From contig JAJYTC010000030.1 in the NCBI GenBank assembly GCA_021793275.1, positions 1 to 34,226 on the forward strand: DNA of 34,226 nucleotides, in the 5' to 3' direction. The notes below the pieces were generated by a model, which had not been told where the DNA came from, searched no databases, and saw only the letters and a list, made by a program, of their open reading frames with translations. The stretch comes from Deltaproteobacteria bacterium. Lineage in GTDB: Bacteria; Desulfobacterota; Syntrophobacteria; Syntrophobacterales; Syntrophobacteraceae. Below, piece after piece: positions 1-7,497 of the stretch. The stretch's first letter is position 1. Each line of letters begins with the position of its first letter. Both the position numbers and the translations under genes were made by a program.

Positions 1-192
1 ACGGCCATTGCGCAGCCAACAGCCTCATAGCTCAGGTCACTTTCTACGTATTCGCGTCCATTTGCGTTCATTCGCGGTGCACTGAATTATGGAAGTGCCG
101 GACAAGGTTCATCAAAGCATCGGCAAAGTGGCAACATAGACTGCTCCTCCTTGGCTAAGGTTTTGGAGAGCACAATATTGAGATCCCGTTAA

Positions 193-360
193 CAGTCAAG
201 AAATAAATGTCGTTGTAGGGATAAGCTCAAACACCTCGAACACGTAGAGAAAGCGCTTCGGGAACTGTGCGGCTATTTCGACAACGACCTGGACGGCTTC
301 TCTATTTACGAGCAGGCCGGCCGGTCTGGTTCCGTTTGGCTGGAATGTATGCAACAGTAA
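193..360 (+). pseudogene. Possible gene remnant, no start codon
   Basis: A frame open between two stops reads as a plausible soluble protein end (…LKHLEHVEKALRELCGYFDN…WLECMQQ) and finishes at a TAA, but no ATG, GTG or TTG start exists after the preceding in-frame stop. The family is not recognised. It may be the 3' end of a truncated gene, or chance. The rest of bases 1-398 shows no gene. Around 47-78 there is a degenerate TTCGCG/TTCATT iteration of a kind often scattered in intergenic DNA. Confidence 0.25.
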
Positions 361-398
361 GGCTCCCATTGTTATTCCTGGCAACCAGGAGCCCGTAA

Positions 399-1210
399 TT
401 AGGGGAAAGAGATCTTCTCAAAAATGCACTGGTATCCGGGATAAGGATTCAGCAGAAGCTCGCCAGTCGGAATCTCTTCATTGTTTCCGATTATGAGAAA
501 TCCCCCGGCACGTAATGCCGTCAAGACCTGGATGAATGCCCGTATTTTCGTGGGCGGTTCATAATATGTGAGCAGATTGTTTCGAAGGAAAATCATATCG
601 AAATTCTTGCAAGGGGCGCTCTCGGAAATGAAATCGTGTTCGATCCAATGAATTCCATCTCTAAGTCTTTCCACGATGCGAAATCCATTTGCGACTGGAA
701 TGAAATAGCTTTGAACAGTTGAGGCGGGCAGATTTTTCAAACTGCTTTTCGGATATATACTGGCGCGCCCTTTCTCAAGCACCTCGGGGTTTGTGTCAGT
801 GGCCCATATTTCCAGGGGAGGCGCTTTCAGGAACCTCTTTTCGATCTCATCCCACAGGATCTTCAGGCTGAAAGCTTCCTCGCCGCATGCGCATCCGGCA
901 GACCAGATACGAACCGGCCTGAAGCCAGTTGACTCGATTTCCTGCATCAGTTTAGGAATGACGGAAGTCCCGATAACCTCCCAAAGGCGCTGGTCTCGAA
1001 AAAAGCGGCTGGCACGGTCAGCAACTTTCCAGCTGCATCTGCGACTTCGGGTTTTTCCTCCAGGAGTATCAGATAATCGCCGATTTCCCGGCATCCACAT
1101 TGGCGCATGTGCCGGGCGATTCGCTTTTTCACTCCCCTGCGAACCTTTTGGTACCCAGGCCAGGAAAGATTGAAGAACCAAAGGAGCGTCCGAAAGGACC
1201 CGTCATCCAC
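399..1210 (-). pseudogene. cheR: CheR-type methyltransferase, frameshifted
   Basis: Two overlapping minus-strand frames together rebuild one CheR (chemoreceptor glutamate O-methyltransferase, SAM-dependent). The frame starting at 1210 gives the N-terminal helical domain (SWPGYQKVRRGVKKRIARHM…LLTV). A second frame ending at 399 gives the catalytic domain: SRFFRDQRLWEVI, then the SAM-binding WSAGCACGEEAFSL, then FDMIFLRNNLLTYY. The switch falls near 1010-1020, where 'LLTV' must be joined to 'SRFFRD'; restoring one base would do it. Combined length is about 270 residues, normal for CheR. No other chemotaxis gene is adjacent, so it may belong to an orphan sensory system. The frameshift could be real decay or an assembly error. 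The family assignment is secure; the functional state is not. Confidence 0.8.
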
Positions 1211-1546
1211 CGTCAGCCCTGTCTCATTATGGAGTCAAAGGCACGTTGTTGATTATGAATAATAAGTATCTGGACGGCGGATCCACAATGATCAAGTCAG
1301 TTATCGCCATTGGGAAGCCGGCAGAAAGAAAAATGAGCGTTAAAAATTCCGTAGTCGCAGTCCGGACTTCGTAGAATCCAGCCCTGCGCGCGCTTGACAA
1401 GCCCGGTTCGAGGCTCGGACGTCCTTTGTCCTTGAACTCTCCCGCCGAATAAACATAAATTGTGGTTGCTGATCTTCGGGCGCGCAATGGCCCATACTGG
1501 CTTCCTAATTGGCGTGCTGTCAAACGCAACCATGGAGGAAATAGAA
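1211..1546. other. Intergenic spacer, no gene seen
   Basis: Between the divergent cheR remnant and the DUF1330 gene. A TTGACA at 1394-1399 lacks a convincing -10 at normal spacing. ORF-track entries here (1227-1556, 1297-1755 minus) have no recognisable protein content. Nothing else can be supported. Confidence 0.4.
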
Positions 1547-1831
1547 ATGGCCGCATACGTTGTCGGAAATATCAGGGTCAAAAACGAAGATAAATGGACG
1601 GAGTACCGCAGCAGAGTACCTGAAACACTTGCCCCCTGGGGAGCCGAATTGCTCTTTCGAGGGCGACTGCAAACTGTATTGAGTGGCGAACCACCATACC
1701 CGGATATTGTGGTGATCAGATTTCCTAACCTAAAGTCGATCGAGGGATGGTACAACTCGGTAGCCTACCAGGCAATCATTCCAATTCGGGAAGAGGCCGC
1801 AGATATAGCTCTGGTAAGCTACGAATCGTGA
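1547..1831 (+). CDS. DUF1330 family protein (ABM fold)
   Basis: A protein of 94 residues spanning a complete DUF1330 domain, a small ferredoxin-like alpha/beta-barrel fold usually found as a dimer. Typical landmarks are the N-terminal YVVGNIRVKNEDKWTEY, a central WGAELLFRG segment, DIVVIRFPNLKSIEGWYNS and the ending YQAIIPIREEAADIALV. I moved the start from the ORF-track position (1460) to the ATG at 1547 because GGAGGAA lies 9-10 bases upstream and the family begins there. Members resemble antibiotic-biosynthesis monooxygenase-like proteins but mostly have no proven reaction. The next gene follows after 16 bases, so the two may be co-transcribed, without an obvious functional link. Confidence 0.8.
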   Translation: MAAYVVGNIRVKNEDKWTEYRSRVPETLAPWGAELLFRGRLQTVLSGEPPYPDIVVIRFPNLKSIEGWYNSVAYQAIIPIREEAADIALVSYES

Positions 1832-1847
1832 TCCACGGGGAACTGAT

Positions 1848-2216
1848 ATGGCAAGAGTCAAAGAAAACAAGGAACGGGAAGAGCGAATCGAGATGGAAAT
1901 TGTCGTCGATGCCTATAATGAAGAAGAACGGGCAATGGGCTGGTACTACTATCTCGAAAATAGGATGAGATGTCCGTTAAAGGCGAGGTGCATCACGGAG
2001 AGGCGCATTTCACTCCTTAAGGAGGGAGAAGTGGTCGAGGTAGTCGGCATGGCGCCGGAGGAAGATTGCGAGAAGGAGATGTTTGTTGAGATTCGATGGC
2101 AGAATCGCACCCTCGGCGTTCCTCTATCCCAATTGAAAGGGATTGAAGTGGATGAAGGCACTCAACAGGCGATGGATGATTGGTGCTACTGGATTGACAG
2201 AGGCTATGAATTCTGA
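1848..2216 (+). CDS. CcbP-like calcium-binding protein
   Basis: A protein of 122 residues resembling the Calci_bind_CcbP family (cyanobacterial CcbP, a small acidic Ca2+ buffer). The recognisable stretch is EMEIVVDAYNEEERAMGWYYYLENRM followed by CPLKARC, then an SH3-like strand region (GEVVEVVGMAPEE) and EIRWQNRTLGVPLSQL. The chain is acidic, as expected for weak calcium binding through surface charge. The ATG at 1848 follows GGGGAACTGAT. It lies 16 bases behind the DUF1330 gene. A function in this bacterium is not established; homologues outside cyanobacteria are mostly uncharacterised. Confidence 0.7.
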   Translation: MARVKENKEREERIEMEIVVDAYNEEERAMGWYYYLENRMRCPLKARCITERRISLLKEGEVVEVVGMAPEEDCEKEMFVEIRWQNRTLGVPLSQLKGIEVDEGTQQAMDDWCYWIDRGYEF

Positions 2217-2369
2217 AAACTGTCCCCATCCTGTACATGACCGATTTGCAAAGGGCACGGACGGGAGGGGACGATCAACTCGGCGACAATAGGGATAGCT
2301 ACCCCAAGAACCATAAGGTGTTGACGCTCTAAGGTGCTGGGTCCCTCCAGGTCAGGAAACGCCGGGGAC

Positions 2370-3338
2370 TCAGAGAATCTTGATCGGATAGTTCTCCTTG
2401 AGCAGCACCGCTAAGGCCTTTTCGTACTCTTCACGGTGCATGAGGATTTTGAGGCGTTCCTGAGTCCAGGCGCCATCGAGTCGTTTCATTAATTTCGGTT
2501 CATGCTCGCTCCATTCTTCGGCCGAGCATATCTTTTGGAAAGCTTTGTAAGTGTCCAAGGTGAGATGATCGCTCGTCTGCTCAAATTGAAGTGTCAGATA
2601 CCGCTTCCTATCCCCACTCTCAACGGCCCTCTCTGACAGAAATTGACGCAGCTCATTGATGCGCCCCTGCCCCTTTTTCCTTCCTTCCTCTGCTACTGTA
2701 AGGGCTTCCTCGCAGTTTCCCTCGTCCCCTTAGAATGTGGCCAAGTCGTAGTAATCCATCCCGTACACCAACTTTTTCCTTCGTAGTTCCAGATATTTTT
2801 CTCTGTCGCCAAGCTCCCGGTAGATCCGCCTGGCATGGTCGGTCGGCCAGTCCTTCTTCATGGTTTCCAGTGTGGCCGCGAGGCTTCGCCAGTCCTCATC
2901 ACTGTAGCAGGCGGAATAGGCAAGAGCAAAAAGTGGGTCGTCCAGACCGGCGTTGCCGCTTTTGATGAATGGGATCACTTCCTCGACCAACTCCCGGCGA
3001 GTCTTTTCGTCCACCTTTTTGGCCGCAAGCTTTTCCTGTATATCGTCAATAAGGCCGACCACGTGATACTCAATCTTCTCGTCACCGCCGCCATAGCTAT
3101 CCAGGTCTTCAAGGTCAGGGTACAGTTCCCACCAGAGCGCCATTGCAATCTCGCCTTCAGAGTTGATTTCCTGTTCGGCGGTGAGCTTGACGTGCTGTTT
3201 TAGGTAGTCGAAGCACTCGCGGCGCACTTCGGGGCTAAAATTCGAAAGGTGGACAACTAAGTTCTTCACTGTCTCCGGTTCGGCTGCCGCCAACAAGTCG
3301 GTCAGGGGATCGGCTGGGGTTTTCTTTTTGGGCATCAT
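2370..3338 (-). pseudogene. Helical-repeat protein broken by one in-frame stop
   Basis: The track splits this into 2730-3338 (202 aa) and 2370-2558 (62 aa), but both are in the same frame. The only interruption is a TAA at 2730-2732, after YYDLATF. The sequence past the stop stays coding-like (NCEEALTVAEEGRKKGQGRINELRQFLSERA…TYKAFQKICSAEEW…) to a stop at 2370. The whole is about 322 residues of helical, TPR-like repeats resembling the C-terminal part of SWIM-zinc-finger-associated proteins. A tyrosine or tryptophan codon probably stood at the stop. The start ATG overlaps the stop of the upstream SEC-C gene (ATGA), so the two are translationally coupled. It could still yield a 202-aa product, or the stop could be an assembly error. 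Confidence 0.7.
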
Positions 3339-4351
3339 TTTCCTCTCGCATGGAATTGGACCACATGATCGAGAAGCGGGAGCTTTTTAAGCCGGAAATC
3401 GCCATATCGTTTGTCGGCTTCGCGTTGAATCTCCACCAGTCCAAGAAAACCGGCAAAGCTGTCAAGGCAGCGCAGCGAATAGCAACTGCGCAGAACCTGC
3501 TCCGCTGAGTAATACTCTCCAACAGGCGAAATCTCCTGCGAAACCGCTGGGAAGGCACGCAGGAACCAGTCCTCGTAGAAGCGGCTCGATTGCCAATCGC
3601 CCCCGTGTCTTTTAAGAAGATAAAGAGTGAACGGAAAGGACTGCTGGATCAGCGGGATTTGCTGCCAACTGTCCCGGTAAGCCCAGTTGTACTTGGTGGT
3701 AAATGCCCGGAAAAGCTTCGAATAAATGCTTGCCAGCTCATGCTTGCTCATCAACTTCCGGCACTCGCCGCCAACGACAAACTTTCCCTTATATTTTCTG
3801 ATCAATCCGCTCAACCCTGATACCAGCCGGGTGACGTGCAGGTCGAAAAATTCCGGTTCCGATCTCAGTTCGCCAAAGCGGTAGTTTTCTCTGTATTTCT
3901 CCTCTCCCATATATGCCATAGCGATATCCCTGCACAGCTGACGCGGGAGGTTACCAGTCGAAGTCGCCTTTGCGCCCTGATCGCCAAGCGCTTCAACCAG
4001 CAGGCTAAAGAGTGTAAGGATCGGAGCTTTGGGGGTAACATCGAGACGAGACGGGAAACTGACCAGATCGGGCGCTTCGAAGGGGAAATGCAGGAAACGA
4101 TGCATCTGTTCGGAGGAGAGGCCGTCGAAGTTATCCCGGGGCGTCCGGTTACGCTCTTGCGTATACTCACTCAAGAATGCATTGGCCTCTTCCAGCGAGG
4201 CAAAGTTCCGCCCCTCGAGCAGTTCTCTAATTTCGCCCATTGCATCATCAAGTTTGGCTCGATGAACATCGGCACTCAGCTTATTGGCGCAGCAATGCAA
4301 GAATTTTTTCCCACTGCCGCAGGGACAAAGATCATTCGGTCCGATTATCAT
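3335..4351 (-). CDS. SEC-C zinc-motif protein
   Basis: A protein of about 338 residues with an N-terminal SEC-C motif, GPNDLCPCGSGKKFLHCC, the short zinc-binding segment first seen at the SecA C-terminus. The remaining ~310 residues are helical and match no family I know. I prefer the internal ATG at 4351 (MIIGPNDLC…) because GGAG stands 6 bases before it and SEC-C proteins usually start close to the motif; the ORF also allows an ATG at 4393. Its stop overlaps the start of the downstream repeat protein by ATGA. SEC-C domains are found in many adaptor and quality-control proteins, so a specific role cannot be given. Confidence 0.75.
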   Translation of the reverse strand: MIIGPNDLCPCGSGKKFLHCCANKLSADVHRAKLDDAMGEIRELLEGRNFASLEEANAFLSEYTQERNRTPRDNFDGLSSEQMHRFLHFPFEAPDLVSFPSRLDVTPKAPILTLFSLLVEALGDQGAKATSTGNLPRQLCRDIAMAYMGEEKYRENYRFGELRSEPEFFDLHVTRLVSGLSGLIRKYKGKFVVGGECRKLMSKHELASIYSKLFRAFTTKYNWAYRDSWQQIPLIQQSFPFTLYLLKRHGGDWQSSRFYEDWFLRAFPAVSQEISPVGEYYSAEQVLRSCYSLRCLDSFAGFLGLVEIQREADKRYGDFRLKKLPLLDHVVQFHARGK

Positions 4352-4546
4352 GGGCGGCTCCGTTGTCGTTTCCTGCTCCACTCCCGATACCATTGGGGCT
4401 GAATACGGTTCTGCTGCCTAAAATCAGCTCTTGAACTATTATCTCGATTTGGTCGAAGAGATGCAAGCCGGCTATGGCCGGCCGGCGATGCCCAAAGGGA
4501 CGAGCCAAGCCGAGTGTGGCAGGCGAATTGGAACCTTATCAGAAAA

Positions 4547-4555
4547 ACCATTATA
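4547..4555 (-). promoter_or_regulatory. Extended -10 promoter candidate
   Basis: On the minus strand the sequence reads TGCTATAAT, an extended -10 (TGnTATAAT) for a housekeeping sigma factor (core hexamer 4550-4555; the TG extension lies at the high-coordinate side, to 4558). It faces the SEC-C gene about 200 bases downstream. The -35 region is poor (TTGCTC at 19-bp spacing), acceptable for extended -10 promoters. Not tested. Confidence 0.35.
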
Positions 4556-4739
4556 GCATGCTGGTGGGCCATTCGAGCAATATGGACGGATGAGTTGGAA
4601 GTTTTCTGGGTAGGATTATTTCGCCCATGCCATCGCCTCCACCAACTGCGACCCCGCGTCCGGCGAGGTACTCGTGCACTGTAAATGCCGCGACATAAGC
4701 ATCAATCATGTCCTTCACGCCCCGAGCAAAGCCTTTCAA
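4551..4739 (-). CDS. Small unrecognised ORF, possibly truncated gene
   Basis: A 62-residue frame with a TTG start reads KGFARGVKDMIDAYVAAFTVHEYLAGRGVAVGGGDGMGEIILPRKLP, plausible protein but no family recognised. It begins only some 20 bases from the edge of the 91-bp repeat at 4761, and no clear ribosome-binding site precedes the TTG, so it may be the 3' end of a gene cut when the repeat-bounded segment arrived. It could also be noise. Confidence 0.25.
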   Translation of the reverse strand: MKGFARGVKDMIDAYVAAFTVHEYLAGRGVAVGGGDGMGEIILPRKLPTHPSILLEWPTSML

Positions 4740-4760
4740 ACTTATCCTACGGCATTGGGT

Positions 4761-4851
4761 CTGACCAAGTCAAGTCACCGATTTCATATACGGAAGTCTG
4801 CCGCCGGCATCGATAAGTATCCGAAATCATAGGTCACACATCTCAATTTCC
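4761..4851 (+). repeat. 91-bp direct repeat, copy 1
   Basis: CTGACCAAGTCAAGTCAC… to …TCTCAATTTCC. It matches 6023-6113 in the same orientation with about 12 mismatches over 91 bases by eye, including a perfect core AGTCTGCCGCCGGCATCGATA. The copies bracket the HicAB module. No recognisable coding content. Confidence 0.85.
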
Positions 4852-5214
4852 CCACCGTCTTCGTAGCCGCTGCTATCGCACGGGGCTGCCAGAGGCTGAA
4901 GCGCCGGCAGGTCAAACCGAGCCTCCAAAAGGCCATGAGCTTTTTGAAAGATGCCTCTGAGGTCGCGTCGGCTGGAAATACAGAGTCCCAGCGTTATGCC
5001 CCCCTGAAAAGCTGGACGCAGCAATAGCTCCCCTATACCCCGACATTTTCCGGCTGAAAACCGGTTCTATTCCCGGTTCATTTTCCAAGCGCCCAGCTGC
5101 TGCCAGCGTTTTCCGCAAGCTACAAGTTGCATTAATCGCAACAGGGCCTGATCTGGAGTATCCTTCAAGCGATTTGTCACCTGCAGTGGGAGGCAGGATC
5201 GAGTCTTGGATTCC
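4852..5214. other. Intergenic, no supported gene
   Basis: Several overlapping short frames on both strands (for example 4833-5027 plus, 4827-5024 minus) lack starts, ribosome-binding sites and recognisable motifs. Probably decayed or non-coding DNA within the repeat-bounded segment. Confidence 0.4.
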
Positions 5215-5410
5215 CCTGAGGGCCCCTCCATGATCTAGACCATGCGGGACGACTCGGGACGGTGTGCTTCAGGTGAAGATCAGCTAAATTTGCCTGAGGG
5301 ATACTACATGATCCGGACCATGCGGGATGTCTCGGGTGGGGAGATCGTGGTCAAGCACACCAGGTGAGTCCTCCGGATACTCTATCATCGGGACCACCGG
5401 GGATGTTTTC
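5215..5410 (+). repeat. Degenerate ~77-bp tandem repeat upstream of hicA
   Basis: Three imperfect copies begin at 5215, 5293 and 5370. Copies 1 and 2 share CCTGAGGG…CATGATC…ACCATGCGGGA…CTCGGG, and both later carry CAGGTGA. Copy 3 keeps GGATACT…ATCATCGGGACCA…GGGATGT. The period is 77-78 bp. They end about 120 bases before the hicA start. They may be a gene remnant amplified in tandem or binding sites for HicAB autoregulation; the sequence alone does not decide. Confidence 0.6.
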
Positions 5411-5530
5411 GGCGATAAAATCAGGTTTTCCCACTTGAATCATCTGGACTCAGCCTATATTAAGAGAATAGGTTCTTTGATTTTGACAAGGAAAGTCTAC
5501 CGGCTTGAGCAGCGACTAGAGGAAGTCTTG

Positions 5531-5728
5531 ATGCCGCCTAAGGTGAGAGAACTGATAGGTGAACTTGAACGAGCCGGATTCGAGAATCGAGGAGGCAAGG
5601 GAAGTCACAGGAATTTCGTCCACCCGAGGGTGACGAGGCCAATCACCATCGCGGGGCATCCATTGGATGACGCCAAAGAGTACCAGGTCCGGGCTGTGAG
5701 GTTGGCCATTGAGGAATCAAGAAGATGA
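5531..5728 (+). CDS. hicA: HicA toxin, mRNA interferase
   Basis: A 65-residue protein with the HicA double-stranded-RNA-binding-like fold: PPKVRELIGELERAGFENRGGKGSHRNFVHP, including the conserved catalytic His in GKGSHRNF, then ITIAGHPLDDAKEYQVRAVRLAIEE. HicA cleaves mRNAs and arrests growth unless bound by HicB. The ORF track extends it to 5327, but the ATG at 5531 is preceded by GAGGAAG at good spacing and gives the usual family length. Its stop overlaps the hicB start (ATGA), the standard toxin-first layout. The module lies between 91-bp direct repeats, consistent with acquisition as a cassette. Confidence 0.9.
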   Translation: MPPKVRELIGELERAGFENRGGKGSHRNFVHPRVTRPITIAGHPLDDAKEYQVRAVRLAIEESRR

Positions 5729-5964
5729 AAGATAGCGCCAGGTACGCAAAAATCGTCGAGTGGTCCGAGGAAGATCATTGTTACGTAGGAAGCGCGCCGG
5801 GTCTGATATACGGCGGGACCCATGGCGACGACGAAAAAGCGGTTTTCGAGGAGCTGTGTCAAATCGTCGAAGAGGCGGTTGAACTCTACCGCAAGGAGGG
5901 TAAGCCGCTTCCACCGGCAACTTCCGGTCGCGATTTCGCCAATAAGATGCAAATGGTCGCCTGA
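5725..5964 (+). CDS. hicB: HicB-type antitoxin, short form
   Basis: A 79-residue protein with the HicB partial RNase-H-like fold: YAKIVEWSEEDHCYVGSAPGLIYGGTHGDDEKAVFEELCQIVEEAVELYRKEGKPLPPA. It should bind and neutralise HicA. Many HicB proteins carry a C-terminal ribbon-helix-helix or HTH domain; this one stops shortly after the core (DFANKMQMVA), so operator binding, if any, needs other parts or another protein. It starts inside the last codons of hicA, giving tight translational coupling. Confidence 0.88.
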   Translation: MKDSARYAKIVEWSEEDHCYVGSAPGLIYGGTHGDDEKAVFEELCQIVEEAVELYRKEGKPLPPATSGRDFANKMQMVA

Positions 5965-6022
5965 ACAGGCTCGAGCCACTTTTCGCCCGCCCGCCACCAA
6001 GTCACAATCGGGCAATCGGTGT

Positions 6023-6113
6023 CTGACCAAGACAAGTCACTGATTTTATCCAGGGAAGTCTGCCGCCGGCATCGATAAGTGTCCGAAATCATTGACCACA
6101 TATCTCAACTTCC
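6023..6113 (+). repeat. 91-bp direct repeat, copy 2
   Basis: Same orientation as 4761-4851, roughly 87% identical by eye. It begins 58 bases after the hicB stop, so the two copies frame the toxin-antitoxin module. A REP-like hairpin follows directly. Confidence 0.85.
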
Positions 6114-6115
6114 TC

Positions 6116-6135
6116 ATTCCGGCGTAGGCCGGAAT
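6116..6135. repeat. REP/dRS3-like palindrome
   Basis: ATTCCGGC-GTAG-GCCGGAAT, a perfect 8-bp stem with a 4-base loop, followed by CCAG. The shape recalls the ATTCC…GGAAT(CCAG) palindromes scattered through many proteobacterial genomes (dRS3-like). One copy in this window. The rest of 5965-6282 shows no gene. Confidence 0.5.
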
Positions 6136-6255
6136 CCAGCCCGGCCGCCACGTCCTCGGACGCACCTTGAACTCTGCTGAAACTGCCGACTGCTCAGGGG
6201 CAAGTTCGTCACCACGGCAATCCCGCTCTCAGGGGGGGAGCCATGGAAATCATGT

Positions 6256-6272
6256 CGTGCAATGATTGCACG
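6256..6272 (-). terminator. Weak hairpin after the dehydrogenase gene
   Basis: CGTGCAA-TGA-TTGCACG, a perfect 7-bp inverted repeat 10 bases beyond the stop of the minus-strand dehydrogenase. No T-run follows in that direction, so it is a transcript-end hairpin at best. Confidence 0.25.
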
Positions 6273-6282
6273 GAGTCGGCAT

Positions 6283-7257
6283 TCAAAGGGCGCCCGAAGA
6301 CCCGCAGTTCAAGCAGTTGGGGGGACGCTTTCCGGCCAGGCCGGCAAGAAGATTGTCGCATGCCATATCGGCCATCCTGGTGCGGGTTTCGATAGTGGCG
6401 CTTCCCATATGGGGAAGCAAAACCACGTTTTCAAGCTCCGCAAGACCACTGCTAAGTTCGGGCTCGTTTTCATAGACGTCCAGGCCCGCGCAGCGGATCG
6501 ATCCGGACCGCAGCGCGGCGACCAGCGCTTTTTCGTCCACAACCGGCCCTCTCGCCGTATTTATGAGCATAGCCGAACTCTTCATCATCGAAAGCTCCCG
6601 CTCGCCGACCAGGTGGCGCGTTTTCGGCCCCAGAGGCACGTGGAGGCTCACGAAATCCGACTCGCGCAATAAATCCTCCAATGAGGAAAAAGAAACTTTC
6701 AGCTCATGCTCCGCCTCATCTCCCAGGCGGGAACGCCCCCAATAGACAACCTTCATATTAAATCCCGCGGCCCTCTTGGCCACCGCACATCCGATCCTTC
6801 CCATCCCGATTATCCCCAACGTCTTACCGGCAACCTCCGTGCCCAGGAAGTGCAACGGCGCCCAGAATTTGAAATCGCCGGCCCTCACCATCCGGTCGCC
6901 TTCCACCACCCTGCGGGCGGCAGCCAAAATAAGCGCAAACGTCAGATCGGCCGTGGCATCGGTCAGCACTCCGGGCGTATTGGCCACCGGAATGGATCTG
7001 CGACTTGCCTCCCCGACGTCGATATGATCGAAACCTACCCCGTTGTTGGCGATTACCTTCAGCCGTGGAGCGCGCCCCAGAAGCTCCCGGTCTATGCGGT
7101 CGGTCAGGGTGCAAAGCAGCCCGTCGACATCCCCGATGGCTTCCAGCAGCTTTTCGCGTTCCATCGGGATGTCCTGCGCATGCATATGGACCTGGTGATC
7201 GCAGGTGATCCGGCTCAACACCTCTTCCGGCAACCGGGCGGTTACGAGTACTTTCAT
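6283..7257 (-). CDS. D-2-hydroxyacid dehydrogenase (NAD(P)H)
   Basis: A 324-residue cytosolic oxidoreductase that reduces 2-oxoacids to D-2-hydroxyacids, or the reverse. The substrate-domain start is MKVLVTARLPEEVL. The Rossmann dinucleotide site is GKTLGIIGMGRIG. The catalytic set follows: Arg in NTARGPVVDE, Glu in DVYENEPEL and His in LLPHMGSAT. The sequence is closest in feel to the glyoxylate/hydroxypyruvate reductase group, but a substrate cannot be assigned. The track opens at a TTG (7269); I use the ATG at 7257 because GGAGG lies 6 bases upstream. It stands alone on this strand and is divergent from the metallophosphoesterase across an AT-rich spacer. Confidence 0.9.
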   Translation of the reverse strand: MKVLVTARLPEEVLSRITCDHQVHMHAQDIPMEREKLLEAIGDVDGLLCTLTDRIDRELLGRAPRLKVIANNGVGFDHIDVGEASRRSIPVANTPGVLTDATADLTFALILAAARRVVEGDRMVRAGDFKFWAPLHFLGTEVAGKTLGIIGMGRIGCAVAKRAAGFNMKVVYWGRSRLGDEAEHELKVSFSSLEDLLRESDFVSLHVPLGPKTRHLVGERELSMMKSSAMLINTARGPVVDEKALVAALRSGSIRCAGLDVYENEPELSSGLAELENVVLLPHMGSATIETRTRMADMACDNLLAGLAGKRPPNCLNCGSSGAL

Positions 7258-7385
7258 CGCTGCCTCCAAGTGTAGATTTAAATGTTTGTTGTCAGGTTAT
7301 TTTCTTCTTTTTTTGTCGAGGTTTCATCCTAATTTTTGTTGCTCTTTTACAATCGTTTTGTGACATAATACATAATAACACATAA

Positions 7386-7410
7386 ATGCCGGACAGCTTC
7401 TTTCCGGCAT
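7386..7410. promoter_or_regulatory. Inverted repeat in divergent spacer
   Basis: ATGCCGGA-N9-TCCGGCAT, a perfect 8-bp inverted repeat in the 240-bp AT-rich spacer between the divergent dehydrogenase and metallophosphoesterase genes, about 90 bases before the latter. It may be an operator for either gene or a leader hairpin. No clear -10/-35 pair was found nearby. Confidence 0.3.
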
Positions 7411-7497
7411 CGTGAACACGATCCACTCTTCCAGCACCTCATTTCCATCAGGAACAGGCACATTCAGAACTCCCGTCCAGGACAAGGAGAAGGGAAC

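Noticed and set aside
4833-5027. Start-less plus-frame (VFVAAAIARGCQRLKRRQVKPSL…)
   Set aside because: Reads somewhat protein-like but has no start codon, no site and no recognised family.
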